Assembly: GCA_037447655.1 (NCBI GenBank)
Contig: JBBHKE010002887.1
Location: 372,001 to 436,000, forward strand
DNA from: Zygnema cylindricum
Lineage: Eukaryota; Streptophyta; Zygnematophyceae; Zygnematales; Zygnemataceae
Reading direction: 5' to 3'
DNA: 64,000 bases
Notes under the pieces: model-generated
Databases searched by the model: none
What the model was told of the DNA's origin: nothing
What the model saw: only the letters and a program-made list of their open reading frames with translations
Shown: one piece after another, positions 17,418 to 28,675 of the stretch
How the letters are laid out: the number at the start of each line of letters is the position of its first letter
Numbering within the stretch: position 1 is the stretch's first letter
Program-made: the position numbers and the translations under genes

Positions 17418-18426
17418 TGTTAAAATTACTAGATTTATAGGGTATTTTCTAGGTCTAGATAGAACAGTAAAATAGGAAATAGAATAGGGCAGACAGCCTA
17501 CCTCCACCTCCTCTCTTTAGCCACCATACTTGTTCTAGTCACTGAAAGATAGAGAGGGTGGTTGAGCCATGGTTGTCTTAAGTTGAAGAGGCAAGACTAA
17601 AGAGAGACTTATGTCACTTTCAACAAAAGGTTGAGTCCGGTAGGACTTGAACCTCTAACCGGCAGAGCGAGGCGTAGTCGTCAGCTCTAACCGGTCTTTC
17701 GTATAAGTATGTTACAAAACATGAGGTGTGATACTTATTTACATGTTGTTTCGAGGATCTAATCCAATTAACTAAATAACGGATAGAGTACATAGAGATT
17801 CCTAAAAATATGGTACGACATGTCATACACGAAACAAATGAACGGGTCATTTTTTTCAACGGCTAATAGTGAAAGGCGATTTGGATTTGACGGCGCGTAT
17901 CATCGCCGAGATCCCGTAATGGCAGCTTTGGCGGTTTCGAGCGTAACGTGACTTGGCACCACGTGGTGAGATAACATTGAAAAGCAAGAATCCCGGGGAG
18001 CATAAGGACGAGTGATACAAAGACACGCGTCCATCTTATGGCCTTGCCGTATACATGCCCTACACAAAGTACATCGGCCGTAGTACCTTTTTGTACTCTA
18101 CAATCTCGTGATTGGTTCGTACGTAAGTAGATAGGGGTTGTGAGAGGGGTTTAGGACTTACAGAATTTGGTAGGTAGGGACCTCTCTTCTTTTGAGAGTT
18201 TTTTGTATAAACTTGGCATCTTTGCCATTTTATAATTTATCGACTGGTTGGCCGTTTTCAGTGATTCTTTTTGCTACGGACTCAGGGGAGTCCAGATTGC
18301 ACATGGGTGAAGTTAGAGTGTCAATTAGTCTGCTTGGGTAGCAGTGGTTGTATTTAAAAGTGGGTTAGTTAAAAACTATCAATATGCTTCTTAAATTCTG
18401 TAGTCCAATGGAGGACACATAATTGC
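17418..18426 (+). repeat. 3' LTR of copia B (1009 bp)
   Basis: It begins TGTTAAAATTACTAG after the tract AAAATAAAAGGAG and ends ACATAATTGCA. The perfect 12-bp palindrome CACCACGTGGTG is at 17957-17968, and AAAGTACATCGGCCG with TAGTACCTTT lies at about 18066-18090. GATTGG follows near 18110 and TTGTATAAACTTGG near 18204 looks like a TATA region. Confidence 0.9.
17629..17710 (-). other. Antisense tRNA-like module in family B 3' LTR
   Basis: On the minus strand AAGACCGGTTAGAGCTGACG (box A-like) precedes AGAGGTTCAAGTCCTACC (box B-like). It is the counterpart of 10986-11066, with GGTTCGAGTCC changed to GGTTCAAGTCC. Confidence 0.6.
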
Positions 18427-20402
18427 ATAAGTCACCTAGTTGTCATGGATGAAGGGAAATCATTTGATCCCTTCAAATACACTAAGAAGATAAGAATCGG
18501 TTATGAGTCTAAGAATGAGGAGGACTCGGATCTTCTCGGAAATGACATAAGTGAAAATGTGATTGCAAATTTAGGGGAGATCCAATATCAAGGAAAATAT
18601 ACCAGAATCTCCTCATATCTCTATACACTCGAAGGAGACAGAGGAGGAGGAGCCAGAACTGGCTTCCATCAATAGGGGAGCCGATGAGACACTGAAGAGG
18701 AATGAGAGACTACCCTTTATTTTAGCTGCAGACTTTGAGAGAGGACGACGAAGCACCAAAAGACTACAAGAAAAACAAACAGCTTACAAGGTAACTAAGC
18801 TGTCTCACCCTGATTATCCTCAGTCATACACGGAGGCAATGGACAGTCCAGAGAAAGACATATGGGCTAGAGCCATAAATGATGAAATGGCCTCTATCAT
18901 GGAAGCTAATACTTAGGAGCAGGTGGACTATCCTACAGAATGAAAACGGATTAGATGTAAATGCGTGTTTAAACTGAAAATTGACCAAGATTAATACCAT
19001 TCAAAGATATAAGGCTTGGTTAGTAGCAAAGGGTTTCACCCAAAAAGAGGGGATAGATTATAAGGAGGCTTTTACCCTGGTAGTTCGGTTCCTATCAGAA
19101 AGGATTCTCCTCAGTCTAGCAGCAGCGGAAGACATGGAAATACACCAGATGGATATTAAGACCGCCTTCCTAAAAGATGAGCTAGAGGAAGAAATCTTCA
19201 TGTTACAACCAGAGGTGTTTGTAGAGGAAGGAGAGGAGAGTAAAGTTAGCAGTCTCAAAAGGTCTTTATATGGACTAAAGCAGACTCTTAGAGAATGGAA
19301 TAAGAAACTAGATGAGTTTCTCACTAGTGTAGGATATATCTAGATAAGTTATGACCATTCTATTTATATGTTTGAGGATGAGAATGGTGTTATTGTCATT
19401 GCAATTTATGTGGATGATTTGCTCTTGTTAAGCAAGTCTATGAAAAAGATCAATAAGTTAAAGAAAGATCTTAGAAGCATATTTCACATGAAGGATTTAG
19501 GGGAGGCTAGATATATCTTGGGAATTCAAATGGATAGAGATAGAGAGAAAAAGATTATCAGACTTACTTAGAAAAAAACTATAGGGAATACGCTTGAGAA
19601 ATTCTAGATGGAAAAGGCAAACATTATACCACTACCATGGACTTGAAGAAAGTAAGTGATGGGAGTGTAGAAGGAGGAGTGATAATCTTAGATGAAAGAT
19701 GAGTCCAGAAAAAAGGCATTTTATGAAGTCTATTCCTTACTAGCAGGTTGTAACAAGTTTAATCTACTTTATGAACTCTATTAGACCAGACATAGCAGCG
19801 ACAATTGAAGTCCCCAGTATGATTCTTAGTGATCCTAATAAGAGAGACTGGGAGGCAGCCAAGAGAGTCATAAGATATCAGGTGGGAACCACAAATTTAT
19901 AGTTACATATAGAAGGGGAGCACACTGACATCACCACTTGGAGTGATGCGAGTTATGGGGATGCACGTATGAGAAGATGCACTTTTGGGTATGTGTTGGA
20001 TGTGGGGGAAGGTGCTTGATGTTGGAGTAGCAAACAACATAAGGTGGTTGCTGAGTCCACTATGGAGGCTGAGTACATGGCCTCTTGTTTTGCTATGAAA
20101 GAGTTGATGTGGGTCAAGTCTTTATTCCAAGAACTAGGGAATATAAAGGAGGAAGTGCATGAAGTGTTTTGTGATAATCAGGCTGCCATTGCAATTGCAA
20201 CCAATCTAAAACCTCATTTCAAGGCTAAACATATGGACATAATATTAAGTTTTGTGAGGGAAAAGGTTGAAAACAAAATTGTGAATCTTGTGTATAGGGG
20301 TGATGAGGAAATGGTGGCTCACATGATAACCAAACCTGTGCCCTCTCCTAAGTTAAAATAATGTAGAGAAAAGTGTGGATTAAAAGAGAAATTGAAATTA
20401 GA
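18427..20402 (+). pseudogene. copia B' right fragment: reverse transcriptase and RNase H
   Basis: This continues the pol interrupted at 4804, beginning with the linker HLVVMDEGKSFDPFKYTKK. RT parts are [20 protein letters not shown] (Arg of KARL changed to Trp), [33 protein letters not shown] and IYVDDLLLLSKSM. RNase H parts are TWSDASYGDARMRRC (about 19938), MEAEYMASCFAMKELMW and FCDNQAAIAIATN. The stretch 19571-20044 has many stops and small deletions. It ends KLETD-like at about 20402, before the polypurine tract. Confidence 0.85.
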
Positions 20403-20419
20403 CTAGAAAATAAGGGGAA

Positions 20420-21422
20420 TGTTCAAATCAATAGATTTACGGAGTATTTTCTAGGTCTGAATTAATAAATAATTTTAAAAGGGAAAGCGTAGGCAGCCTT
20501 CCTCCACCTCCTCTCTCTAGCTCGTATACTTATTGTAGTCACTGAATGAAAGAGAGGGTAGTGGAGCCATAGCTGCCTCATCTCCATAGGCAGGACTAAT
20601 GAGTGACATAAGTCACTCTCAAGAAAAGGTTGAGTCCGAAAGGACTTGAACCTTCGACTAGCAGAGCAAGGCCTAGCCGTCAGCTCTAACCATTTTGTCG
20701 TAGGAGTTCGTTAGACTACATAGAGTTTGAAATATATATAAGCACTGTTTAGGAACTTTTATCCGATTAACAAAATTAGGGGTGGAGAACATAGAGACTA
20801 ATTGAAATTTAGTATGAGTCTAAGCCCGCACGAAACAAATGTATAGGACATTTGTTTCTACTGCTTTTGTTAAAAGCTGGTCTAGAACCGATGGCACACA
20901 TCATCGCCGAGATCCCGAAATGGCAATTTGGCGGTTTTTGGGCGTAATATGACGTGGTGCCACATGGCAAGATACCTTTAGGAAGTGGGAATCTTAATAA
21001 GCATGAGGATAAGTCTAGAGGAGACACGCGTCCACTCCATAGTCTTCTTATACACATGACGTACAGAAAGTACATCGGCCATGGTACCTTTCTTTACTGT
21101 GTAATCTTCTGATTGGAGCGTACACCAGTAGATAGGGATTATGAGAGGGGTTTAGGACTTAGAGAACTCAAGAAGTTGCCGCCTCTCTCCCAGAGGGCTT
21201 GTATAAATCTTGACATCTTTGCCACTTGATAACTAATCGCCTGGTTGGGCGTTTTCAGTAATTATTTTTGCTGCGGACTCGGCGAGTCTAGACTCCACAA
21301 AGGTGCAGTAAAGTAGTCTATTTTCTTACTTGGGAAGCAGTGGTTCTATTGAAAGGGATGTAGTCAAAAACTACTTAGAGGCTTCCTCAATTTTGTAGTC
21401 CAATTGGAGATAAAGAATTGCA
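20420..21422 (+). repeat. 3' LTR of copia B' (1003 bp)
   Basis: It starts TGTTCAAATCAATAG after AAAATAAGGGGAA and ends AAAGAATTGCA, clearly related to the family B LTR but diverged. It holds an antisense tRNA-like module, GAAACAAATGTATAGGACATTTGTTTC (inverted repeat around 20830), GACGTGGTGCCAC and AAAGTACATCGGCCATGGTACCTTT. The 5' LTR of this element is outside the window. Confidence 0.85.
20628..20710 (-). other. Antisense tRNA-like module in family B' LTR
   Basis: On the minus strand ATGGTTAGAGCTGACGGCTA and AGGTTCAAGTCCTTTCGG occupy the same places as boxes A and B in the family B LTRs. The box B core GGTTCAAGTCC is preserved. Confidence 0.58.
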
Positions 21423-21672
21423 ATCGCCTTTAGCTAACGCATTTTTTGTACAATTGTACAAAATAATGATTAGTTTTAGTACGGATTGACGCATCTTGGA
21501 TACTACACTATTTTGAAACTCTCTAGCTTAGAGTTATTATCGCTAGCACAAGAGTATTTGTCTTAATGTAAAAAAACATTTATAGTAATTAATTATATTT
21601 TGGGTTCGAAGGTCAAAATTTGGGGGCACCAAATTAACGTTATTAACGCTAAAAGCGATTCACGGTTTACTT
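21423..21672. other. Gene-free stretch with a 20-bp perfect palindrome
   Basis: There is no credible gene here. TTTTGTACAATTGTACAAAA at 21444-21463 is a perfect palindrome. The right end TACTT (21668-21672) is the target duplication of the next element. The sequence is AT-rich and unassigned. Confidence 0.6.
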
Positions 21673-22059
21673 TGTTGTTCTACAAACACCGGTGCAGGTG
21701 GAGGAGCAGCAATAGTAGTAGAAGTAGACATGATACAATCTCAGAAGCTATCAAGAATCCTACCAAACAGCTCTTCTTAAGTGCTCACCAATTCTTATCC
21801 AAGCATCCAAACCTTACAAAACTCTATCAGAATATAGAGTAGTATAAACACTGACAACTCCCAAAGTTTCAGCACAATTGACCCAACAACACTCAAGATA
21901 TAATACTCATAAGTTTCCCAGAAACTGTTTGTAGTTTTACTACTTGGAAGTCTGGATACATAATATGTTCTGAGTCCTAAGTCTTATACTTGTGTTGAAC
22001 TGGCAATGCCAGTGTACTTGGCAAGTACGTCAAACCACCAAGTTAACACTAATCTGTCA

Positions 22060-22150
22060 AGCTACCACTAAGCTATCACTAAGCTACCACTGAGCTATCA
22101 CTTAGCTACCACTGAGTTACCCACTAAGTTATCACTGAGTTACCCACTAA
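22060..22150. repeat. Minisatellite in copia Z 3' LTR
   Basis: Imperfect 11-12 bp units of the type GCTACCACTAA / GCTATCACTGA are repeated about seven times. The same array is in the 5' LTR at about 27060-27172. Confidence 0.75.
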
Positions 22151-22276
22151 GTTTACTAGAATCCTATCTATCGCAGTTGCTCTATCAGTACAGAATCACA
22201 TTAAGAATATCAGACAATGTGTTGTTCGTACGGATCATATCAAATATAATCGTGGTTGCGTTGTCCTGTCTGTGTT

Positions 22277-22402
22277 GCAGCTTCGCTGCTGCGCTGCTCT
22301 GCTGCTCCGCTGCTGTGCTGCTTTGCTGTATAGCAGCTGCGCTCCTCTGCTATATAGCAGCAGCGCTGCTGTCTGTATAGTTGCTGCGCTGCTGCGCTGC
22401 TC
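22277..22402. repeat. GCTGCG/GCTCTGCTG-rich microsatellite in copia Z 3' LTR
   Basis: Runs of CTG/GCTGCG with embedded CTGTATAGCAG units. The 5' LTR counterpart (27300-27476) is about 50 bp longer, so the tract has changed length since insertion or during reverse transcription. Confidence 0.8.
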
Positions 22403-22639
22403 TGAGACTGAAAGCTTTTCAAAAGACAACACTCCCCTAAAGCTTTAGACTCGGTATACCAGCGCAGCTGCGGTGATAAACTAGCGCAGTATCGCAGCAT
22501 AGCAATGTAGCAATTAGGAAGTCACTCAGTCCCACTACATCTCACTGGTGGACTTATAGCAGCGTGGCAGTATAGCAGTGCAGCAATTCAACTATTCACT
22601 TAATCCCACTGCGTCCCTACAATACTTCAGCTTAGGAGC

Positions 22640-23281
22640 AGGAAGAGCTTTAGTGAGCATATCAGCAATCATTTTTACATCTGGTAAATAACATTATTTA
22701 ACCACTCTAGAAAACACTTTTTCTCTTACAAAGTGTAATCCTACATCCATGTGCTTGCTTTTGAAGTGATGACTCGGGTTAGAAGCAATGGCAATGGCAG
22801 CCTCGTTAACACACCAGATCACCTGTGGACCAACTTGCATGTATCCTAGTTCTTGTAATATGGATTTTACCCATAAGAGTTCTTTGAGGGTCGAGCTTGG
22901 TGCCATATATTTTGACTCCATTGTCGACTGTGCTGTCACCTTTTGAAGTTTGGTGCTCCAGCAGCAAGTACCATCCCCAACTTGTAGAATGAATCCCGTG
23001 GTGGATTTTCGGCTTGACATATCGCCATAGCTTGCATCACTCCACATTTGCAGTTTTACTTCTCCTCCGCCTAGTGTGAGTTTGAGGTCTTTCGGTCAGG
23101 CCAAATATCTTAAGACTCTCCTTGCTGCATCAAGATCAGATTTTCTCGGATTCTCTTGACTCCTGCTCAGTACCCTGACTGCTGCAGCAATGTCAGGACA
23201 GGTACAATTCATGAAATATATTAAGCTTCCCACTATTTGTCTGTAAGGTATTTGTGTAATAGAATCATTCTTCCCTGATTT
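22640..23281 (-). pseudogene. copia Z RNase H
   Basis: On the minus strand the region shows the RT end (YFMNCTCPDIAAAVR), LGGGEVKLQMWSDASYGDMSS, STMESKYMAPSSTLKELLWV (MEAE changed to MESK) and WCVNEAAIAIASNP, where CDNQ is CVNE. A stop follows KVFSRVVK, then the conserved YLPDVKMIADMLTKALPAPKL. At least two of the three catalytic acidic positions are altered, so it is probably inactive. Confidence 0.83.
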
Positions 23282-24417
23282 TTAATACTCACTAACAATG
23301 AGACCTGGTTCTGTCTCTTCTCCCTCTAACTTTTGCCGAAACTCCATTGGAGTTAGACATCCTTTTGCCCCCCGCATTCCGTACTCATCTAACATGTTTC
23401 CAATAGCTTCCTTTTGAGTCAATTTAATTACTTTCTTACTTCTGTCCCTCTCTACCTGGATACCCAAAATATATTTTGCCTCACCGAGGTCTTTCATCTC
23501 GAACCGTGAGTTTAGAGCAGTTTTGATATTTTTAATTTCAGCCATTGATTTGCTAATTAATAGCAAATCATCGACATACACCGCTATATACACTATCCCA
23601 TATTCACCTTTTAGAACGTAGACAGAGTGATCAAAACTTATCCTGTGAAATCCTAGGCTAGTCAACAATTCATAAAGCTTCAGATTCCACTGTCTGGGGC
23701 CTGTTTTAGGCCGTAGATAGATTTTAGCAACTTGCATACTAGGTGCTCTTTTCCTGGTTCCACATACTTTTCAGGTTGCTGCATGTAAATGGTCTCTTCT
23801 AGTTCTCCATGCAAAAAGGCTGTCTTTACATCCATGTGATGTATTTCCATATCTTCTATAGCAGCTAGGGACAGCAAAATCCTAACTGTCGGAAATCTTA
23901 CAACTGGAGAAAATGTTTCTTCAAAATCGATTCCTTCCTTTTTATTATACCCTTTTGCCACAAGTCTAGCCTTATAACGTTCAATGGTGTTATCGGGATT
24001 TAACTTCACCTTGAATACACATTTGCTGCCGATCGCTTTTCGGTCCGGAAGAAGGTCCACAAGCTCCCATGTTTGAGCCTCCATGATGGACTTCATTTCG
24101 TCGTTTGCTGCCTTGATCCAGTGATTCTGTTCTGGTGATGAGAAGGCCTCCTGAATGGTCAAAGGCTCCCTTGAGGCTGCGGAGTAGGCAAAGTGAGAAC
24201 TTGCTTGCAGGCGACTGCTGGATCTTCTTCCCCCCGGAAATTCTGAGGCTGAGATCGTCGGATGCTGTGAATTGCGCTGATTGCGCTGGTGGCGATCTAT
24301 GTAGATTGACCGCCGTTGGTCCGGTTGGAACTGAACTTGTTGAGGAACTTGGAGAGAGCCTGACTTCGGAGTCACTACCGGAAAATGTGGCAACTGGGGA
24401 CAATTTTCTGCATGCAA
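23282..24417 (-). pseudogene. copia Z reverse transcriptase
   Basis: From 24417 downward: [78 protein letters not shown] and YGLKQAP. A frameshift near 23700 follows, then RQWNLKLYELLTSLGFHRIS, AVYVDDLLLISKSM (YVDD intact) and EAKYILGIQVERDRSKKV. Apart from the frameshift and the stop near 23285, the domain is well kept. Confidence 0.88.
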
Positions 24418-25043
24418 TCTAAAATGACATATTCCTGTACCTTTTGCTGCTTTTGCTGCTCTGTCATTTTAAATAAATCTACGAAGTCAAGCTCATCCTT
24501 AACAATAATTTTCCGTGCGACAACTATTTTCTGCCTCTCAAACACAAAGACACTATAACCTTTTGAGTGATCATCATATCCTAACAAAATACCCGATAGT
24601 CCCTTCGGGTCTATTTTCCATCTAAATGTGGACGTATCCAATATAAAGCATTGACTACCAAAGACTCGGAAATGGCTAACATCTGGTTTGCTACCTGTCC
24701 AGATCTCGTAATGAGTAGTGACTACCGATCTGGATCCTATCCTATTCTTAATATAAACTGCACAATTTAGAGCCTCAACCCAAAATTTCGGATACACATT
24801 CTTATCTGGGAGCATTGACTTGAAGCTCTTTGTGAAAGTTCTATTTAGTCTTTCCGACACCCCATTTTGTTTTGGTGAATATGGAACAGTCAATAGATGA
24901 CTAATACCTTCCTCGAGTAAAAAGGTTTCAAATTCTGTCGATGTATATTCACCCCCATTGTCCGATCTGAGCTGCAAAATAGGTAAATTATGAAGTTTTT
25001 CAACCCATGCTTTTATAGTGTTTGAAGTGACCAAACACTTCAC
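24375..25043 (-). pseudogene. copia Z integrase core
   Basis: An open stretch of 222 residues: LQLRSDNGGEYTSTEFETF (catalytic Asp), SPKQNGVSERLNRTFTKSFK (catalytic Glu), FWVEALNCAVYIKNRIGSRS, SHFRVFGSQCF and GILLGYDDHSKGYSVFV. The first integrase Asp lies upstream, across a frameshift near 25045-25200. The end overlaps the RT frame in another phase. Confidence 0.87.
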
Positions 25044-25197
25044 TCTTCTCCTTCATGAAGTAAACTTTTGTAAACTTGGAGAAATCATCTGTGAAAGTGA
25101 CCATGTATTTCATCCCCCCGGCAGATGGAACCTTCGCCGGACTAAAAACATCCGGATGAATTTGTTCAAGCAGTTTCGTTGACCGATGCTCAAACTC

Positions 25198-25925
25198 CTA
25201 AGGAAAGGGCAATCGGTGGATTTTTCCTAAAGCGCAACCATCAAAAGTTTTGACCGGCTCATCTGTGAGTGATACACCCTCTATTTTTCTAGCAAGGACC
25301 ATTTTTTTCAAACTATCATAGTTTACATGGCCTAATCTTTTATGCCACAACTCAGCTGAGTGCAAAACACCGGAGTACAAAACATCATTCTCTTTTGTAT
25401 TAGCCATATCCATGCGATACATCTTGGTACTATCTCTAGTACCTGTAACCGCAACCTTGCCATTTTTGCTAACAACCTGCCGACCATTTTTCAAATTAAC
25501 ATCAAAGCCTTTACTCTCTACCAACAACGTAGAAAACAGATTTTTCTTAAAGTCAGGCACAAATAAGACATTGTGAAGAGTCCTTCAATTACTTTTCCGT
25601 CTACATCAACTAGTAAGGACACATCACCCATAGCACGAGTTTGGACACTCATTCCACAAGCATAATAAATATTTTTCTCTACCGTTGCTTTCAGATTTTT
25701 GAAGATGGTCTCGTTCCAACACATGTGGGCTGACGCTCCTGTATCCATAATCCATCCAGGGTCTTTCGCGCCCTCCATTGCTGCCGCCATAGCGAATAGA
25801 TCCGTGTCGTCCTCCTCAGAAAATGTCAGAGTCTCGTCTTGGAGTGATGAAGAAAAGCTGAAAACACTGCATTTCCACGAGGTGTAGGCCTCGTGAACGT
25901 TTTGTAAAACTGACTTTGTTGCCAT
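25198..25925 (-). pseudogene. copia Z protease and integrase zinc-finger domain
   Basis: GAKDPGWIMDTGASAHMCWNE carries the DTGAS protease site (about 25740). After a frameshift near 25560 come NLFSTLLVESKGFDV, LWHKRLGHVNYDSLKKMV (GAG-pre-integrase) and FDGCALGKIHRLPFP. The first Cys of the CXXC pair reads Phe (FDGC for CDGC). A TAG follows LPFP at about 25199. Confidence 0.87.
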
Positions 25926-25959
25926 CCCGGCCTGTATAAACCTGTATCGTTAGCTTGTT

Positions 25960-26751
25960 TAAGTTTAGGACAGAATTTGTATCCATGACCTCTCTCACTA
26001 CAATAAAAACATGCATTGTTTGATTGTCTATTTCCACCCTGATTAAACTATCTGAACTGGGTAAACTGATTACGTTGCTGATTAAATTGACCTTTCTTCC
26101 CAAAGTCTGAATTAAAAGCTTCTACTTGCTCAACATTGAGAATATTAGATGTAGCTTCTTCCTCTAGTAGAATATTGATTGCTAACTGTAAAGTCCAACT
26201 AGCTTTATCTTTCAGTTTGAGCATGTCAGATGCTACTTTCATACTACGAGGGAGACCCCGCATGAGCAATGCTGCCTGTTGAAACTGAGGGAAACACCCC
26301 ACCGGCACAAAACATGTGCATTTACAAGAATACGAAATTTGTTAGAATATTCAGCCATTGTACCGCCAGTGTACTTATAGTCCCAAATTTTTCCAGCCAA
26401 TAGAAGCTCTTCCTGAACATTAGCCTTTTCATAATCAATTTTAATGGATTTCCAGATATCAATTGCCTTTTTCATTTTTTTCCGAGACATAGCTAAGTCC
26501 TCAGATATACAAAATTTCAAAATAGAACGAGCCTGCGTATTTTTCTTAGACCATGACGGATCAGATTCATACAGCGAACCATTCAATACATCCAAAAGAT
26601 TGACATTCTCAAAATGTGTCTCCACCATATCCGCCCAGTAAACATACTTATCCCCGGAAAAGATAGGATTTCTTGATGACAGGCCCATAACCTGTTGTTC
26701 TACAACCACCGGTGCAGGTGGAGGAGCAGCAGTAGTAGTAGAAGTAGACAT
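25960..26751 (-). pseudogene. copia Z gag, starting inside the 5' LTR
   Basis: It starts MSTSTTTAAPPPAPVVVEQQ at 26751, within the LTR, and crosses the LTR end and the primer site as VMGLSSRNPIFSGDKYVYWA. The conserved YWADMVETHF, IWDYKYTGGTMAEYSNKFR and ALLMRGLPRSMKVASDMLK follow, with one frameshift near 26290. A zinc knuckle, ACFYCSERGHGYKFC, lies at about 25970-26015 beyond a second frame change. Confidence 0.87.
26678..26692 (-). other. Half-tRNA primer-binding site of copia Z
   Basis: On the minus strand GGTTATGGGCCTGTC directly follows the LTR end GAACAACA. The first 11 bases match the complement of the initiator tRNA-Met anticodon arm. The ATG here is in frame inside gag (VMG), not the first start. 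Confidence 0.75.
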
Positions 26752-27507
26752 GATACACTCTCAGAAGCTATCAAGAATCTTACCAAACAGCTGTTCTTAA
26801 GTGCACACCAATTCTTATACAAGCATCCAAACCTCACAAAACTCTATCAGAATATAGAGTAGTATAAAACAATGACAACTCCTAAAGTTTCAGCACAATT
26901 GACCCAACAACACTCAAGATATAATACTCAGAAGTTTCCCAAAAACTGTCTACAGTTTTACTACTTGGAAGTCTAGATACATAACATGTTCTGAGTCCTA
27001 AGTCTTATACTTGTGTTGAACTAGCAATGCCAGTGTACTTGGGAGGTACGTCAAACCACCAAGCTACCACTAATCTGTCAAGCTACCACTAAGCTATCAC
27101 TAAGCTACCACTGAGCTATCACTAAGCTACCACTGAGTTACCCACTAAGTTACCACTGAGTTACCCACTAAGTTTACTAGAATCGTATCTATTGCAGTTG
27201 CTCTATCTGTACAGAATCACATTAAGAATATCAGACGCTGCGCTGTTCGTACGGATCATATCAAATATAATCGTGGTTGCGTTGTCTTGTCTGTGTTGCA
27301 GCTTCGCTGCTGCGCTGCTCTGCTGCTGCGCTGCTCTGCTGCTGCGCTGCTGTGCTGCTCTGCTGTATAGCAGCTGCGTTGCTCTGCTGTATAGCAGCTG
27401 CGCTGCTGTCTGTATAGTTGCTGCCTTGCTCTGCTGTATAGCAGCTGCGCTGCTGTCTGTATAGTTGCTGCGCTGCTCTGAGTCTGAAAGCTTTCCAAAA
27501 GACAACA
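26693..27507 (-). repeat. 5' LTR of copia Z (815 bp)
   Basis: It matches 21673-22431, with the same minisatellite (27060-27172) and a longer CTG-rich tract (27300-27476). The gag start codon is 59 bp inside its 3' end. Confidence 0.92.
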
Positions 27508-28590
27508 TACTTTACATTTGAGTATTTAACAAGCGATATACCGTCTCGCTATATAGAGAATTTCAATATCGTTATTGTTTATCAATATATCTAATCGATA
27601 TCTTTATAGAAATTGTAGACCTTTGGTTGCTGATTTGGAAACCTTTAAATAAGCGGTGTTTGTCCGTCCGCGTATTGTTTGTCTGCAATACGGTACAGTA
27701 CGGAAGAGGACGTGATCCATGCTCGTGTAATAGACACCCAACGGGATTGTGTAACTTCCAACATAGGTCGTTGACGAAACATTTTTACGAACCGCCGATA
27801 GAATGTACCTTTTGGAAACCGCAAAATGCGGCGTCGTAGCAATTTTAAAAATTAACAATCTACGAATCTACAATTGTAGTACCACATCCAACGGGCTACC
27901 TCACCGATTGTGTAACTTCCACCGTAGGCCTTTAACGAAATATTCAGCTGTACCGCCGACGAAATTTATCTTTTGGAAAACCGCAATTTGTATCGTTTAG
28001 AAACTATAGTTTGTATCGTTTTGAAATAGTAGTGTGTATCCTTTAGAAACCGCAGTTTGTATTGTTTGGAAACCGTGGTGAACGCTGTTGATGCAAGATT
28101 GCATATTAATGAAATATGCACCAACATTATAGTTACAAAACCGCACTTATTGGGTGAGGGTGGAATTCCATTTGGCTGTCCCAGTACATGTAAGGAATAG
28201 TCTACTGGCAGCGTTTACTAGAAGTCCGCTCCATTGTGTCGGGCTACTAACAAACCTACCTCAATTATGATTAGCGCCACATAGGTTAAAGTCCAGATTC
28301 AGAACATCTTAAAAAAACTATAAGCGGAAAGTCAAAACAAAATATCTGCACGACCAGATGTAGTTAATGATTCGTACGTAAAGTTTGCGGCCAGATTTTT
28401 ATTTTGAAAATGGAAATCAAATTTCGAAACAGAATGGAAAAAAACGTGGCAAACTTTGAAAGTCCCCGCATACTTTGAATGTTAGTGGATGTCAAATAGA
28501 GCTTGCGAGGATATTTTGAGCTAACGTGCATGAAGCGTGGCAATTGGCACATGGCTTGTACGACGTAGGCACATGAAATGTACGACGTGT
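27508..28590. other. Gene-free stretch with degenerate direct repeats
   Basis: There is no credible gene. Two imperfect copies of about 120 bp share GATTGTGTAACTTCCA and TTTTGGAAACCGCAA (27745-27830 and 27905-27990). They are followed by four units of about 23 bp of the type TTTGTATCGTTTAGAAAC (27985-28078). It may be an old LTR or satellite remnant. Confidence 0.5.
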
Positions 28591-28672
28591 AGTGCAATTA
28601 TGTGTCCCCCATTGTCTGCAGAATTCAGGAAGCCTCTATGTAGTTTTTGACTAACCCCCTTTCAACTAAGAC
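28591..28672 (-). repeat. 3' end of a family B-type LTR (fragment)
   Basis: On the minus strand TTGAAAGGGGGTTAGTCAAAAACTAC through CCCCCATTGTCTG-complement to ATAATTGCA matches the last ~80 bp of the LTRs at 17418-18426 and 20420-21422. The rest of that LTR is absent. Confidence 0.7.
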
Positions 28673-28675
28673 CAT

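Larger units (their letters stand above)
4805..18426 (+). mobile_element. Ty1/copia retrotransposon, family B (carrying two nested insertions)
   Basis: The 5' LTR (4805-4836 plus 10805-11782, together 1010 bp) and the 3' LTR (17418-18426, 1009 bp) bracket a gag-pol region. Flanks are TAAAT (4800-4804) and TAAGT (18427-18431), a duplication with one mismatch. The X element is nested in the 5' LTR and a solo LTR is nested in the integrase. Both coding and LTR sequences carry many differences and stops, so this is older than its passengers. Confidence 0.88.
21673..22431 (-). repeat. 3' LTR of copia Z
   Basis: On the minus strand it starts TGTTGTCTTTTG after the polypurine tract TTTAGGGGAG and ends GAACAACA at 21673. 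It contains GCTGCG-type repeats (22277-22400) and CTACCACTAAG-type repeats (22060-22150). Confidence 0.92.
21673..27507 (-). mobile_element. Ty1/copia retrotransposon, family Z (X-related), minus strand
   Basis: It has LTRs at 26693-27507 (5', 815 bp) and 21673-22431 (3', 759 bp), perfect TACTT duplication (21668-21672, 27508-27512) and TGTTGTC...GAACAACA ends. All gag-pol parts are present in order with a few stops and frameshifts. Protein sequence is close to copia X (for example gag VVEQQVMG against IIEQQVTG). The unequal LTR lengths come mostly from internal GCTGCG-type repeats and small indels. Confidence 0.94.

Noticed and set aside
22177-22500. Frames rich in Ala/Leu/Cys or Gln/Ser as small proteins
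   Set aside because: They are translations of the CTG-rich microsatellite in the Z LTR.
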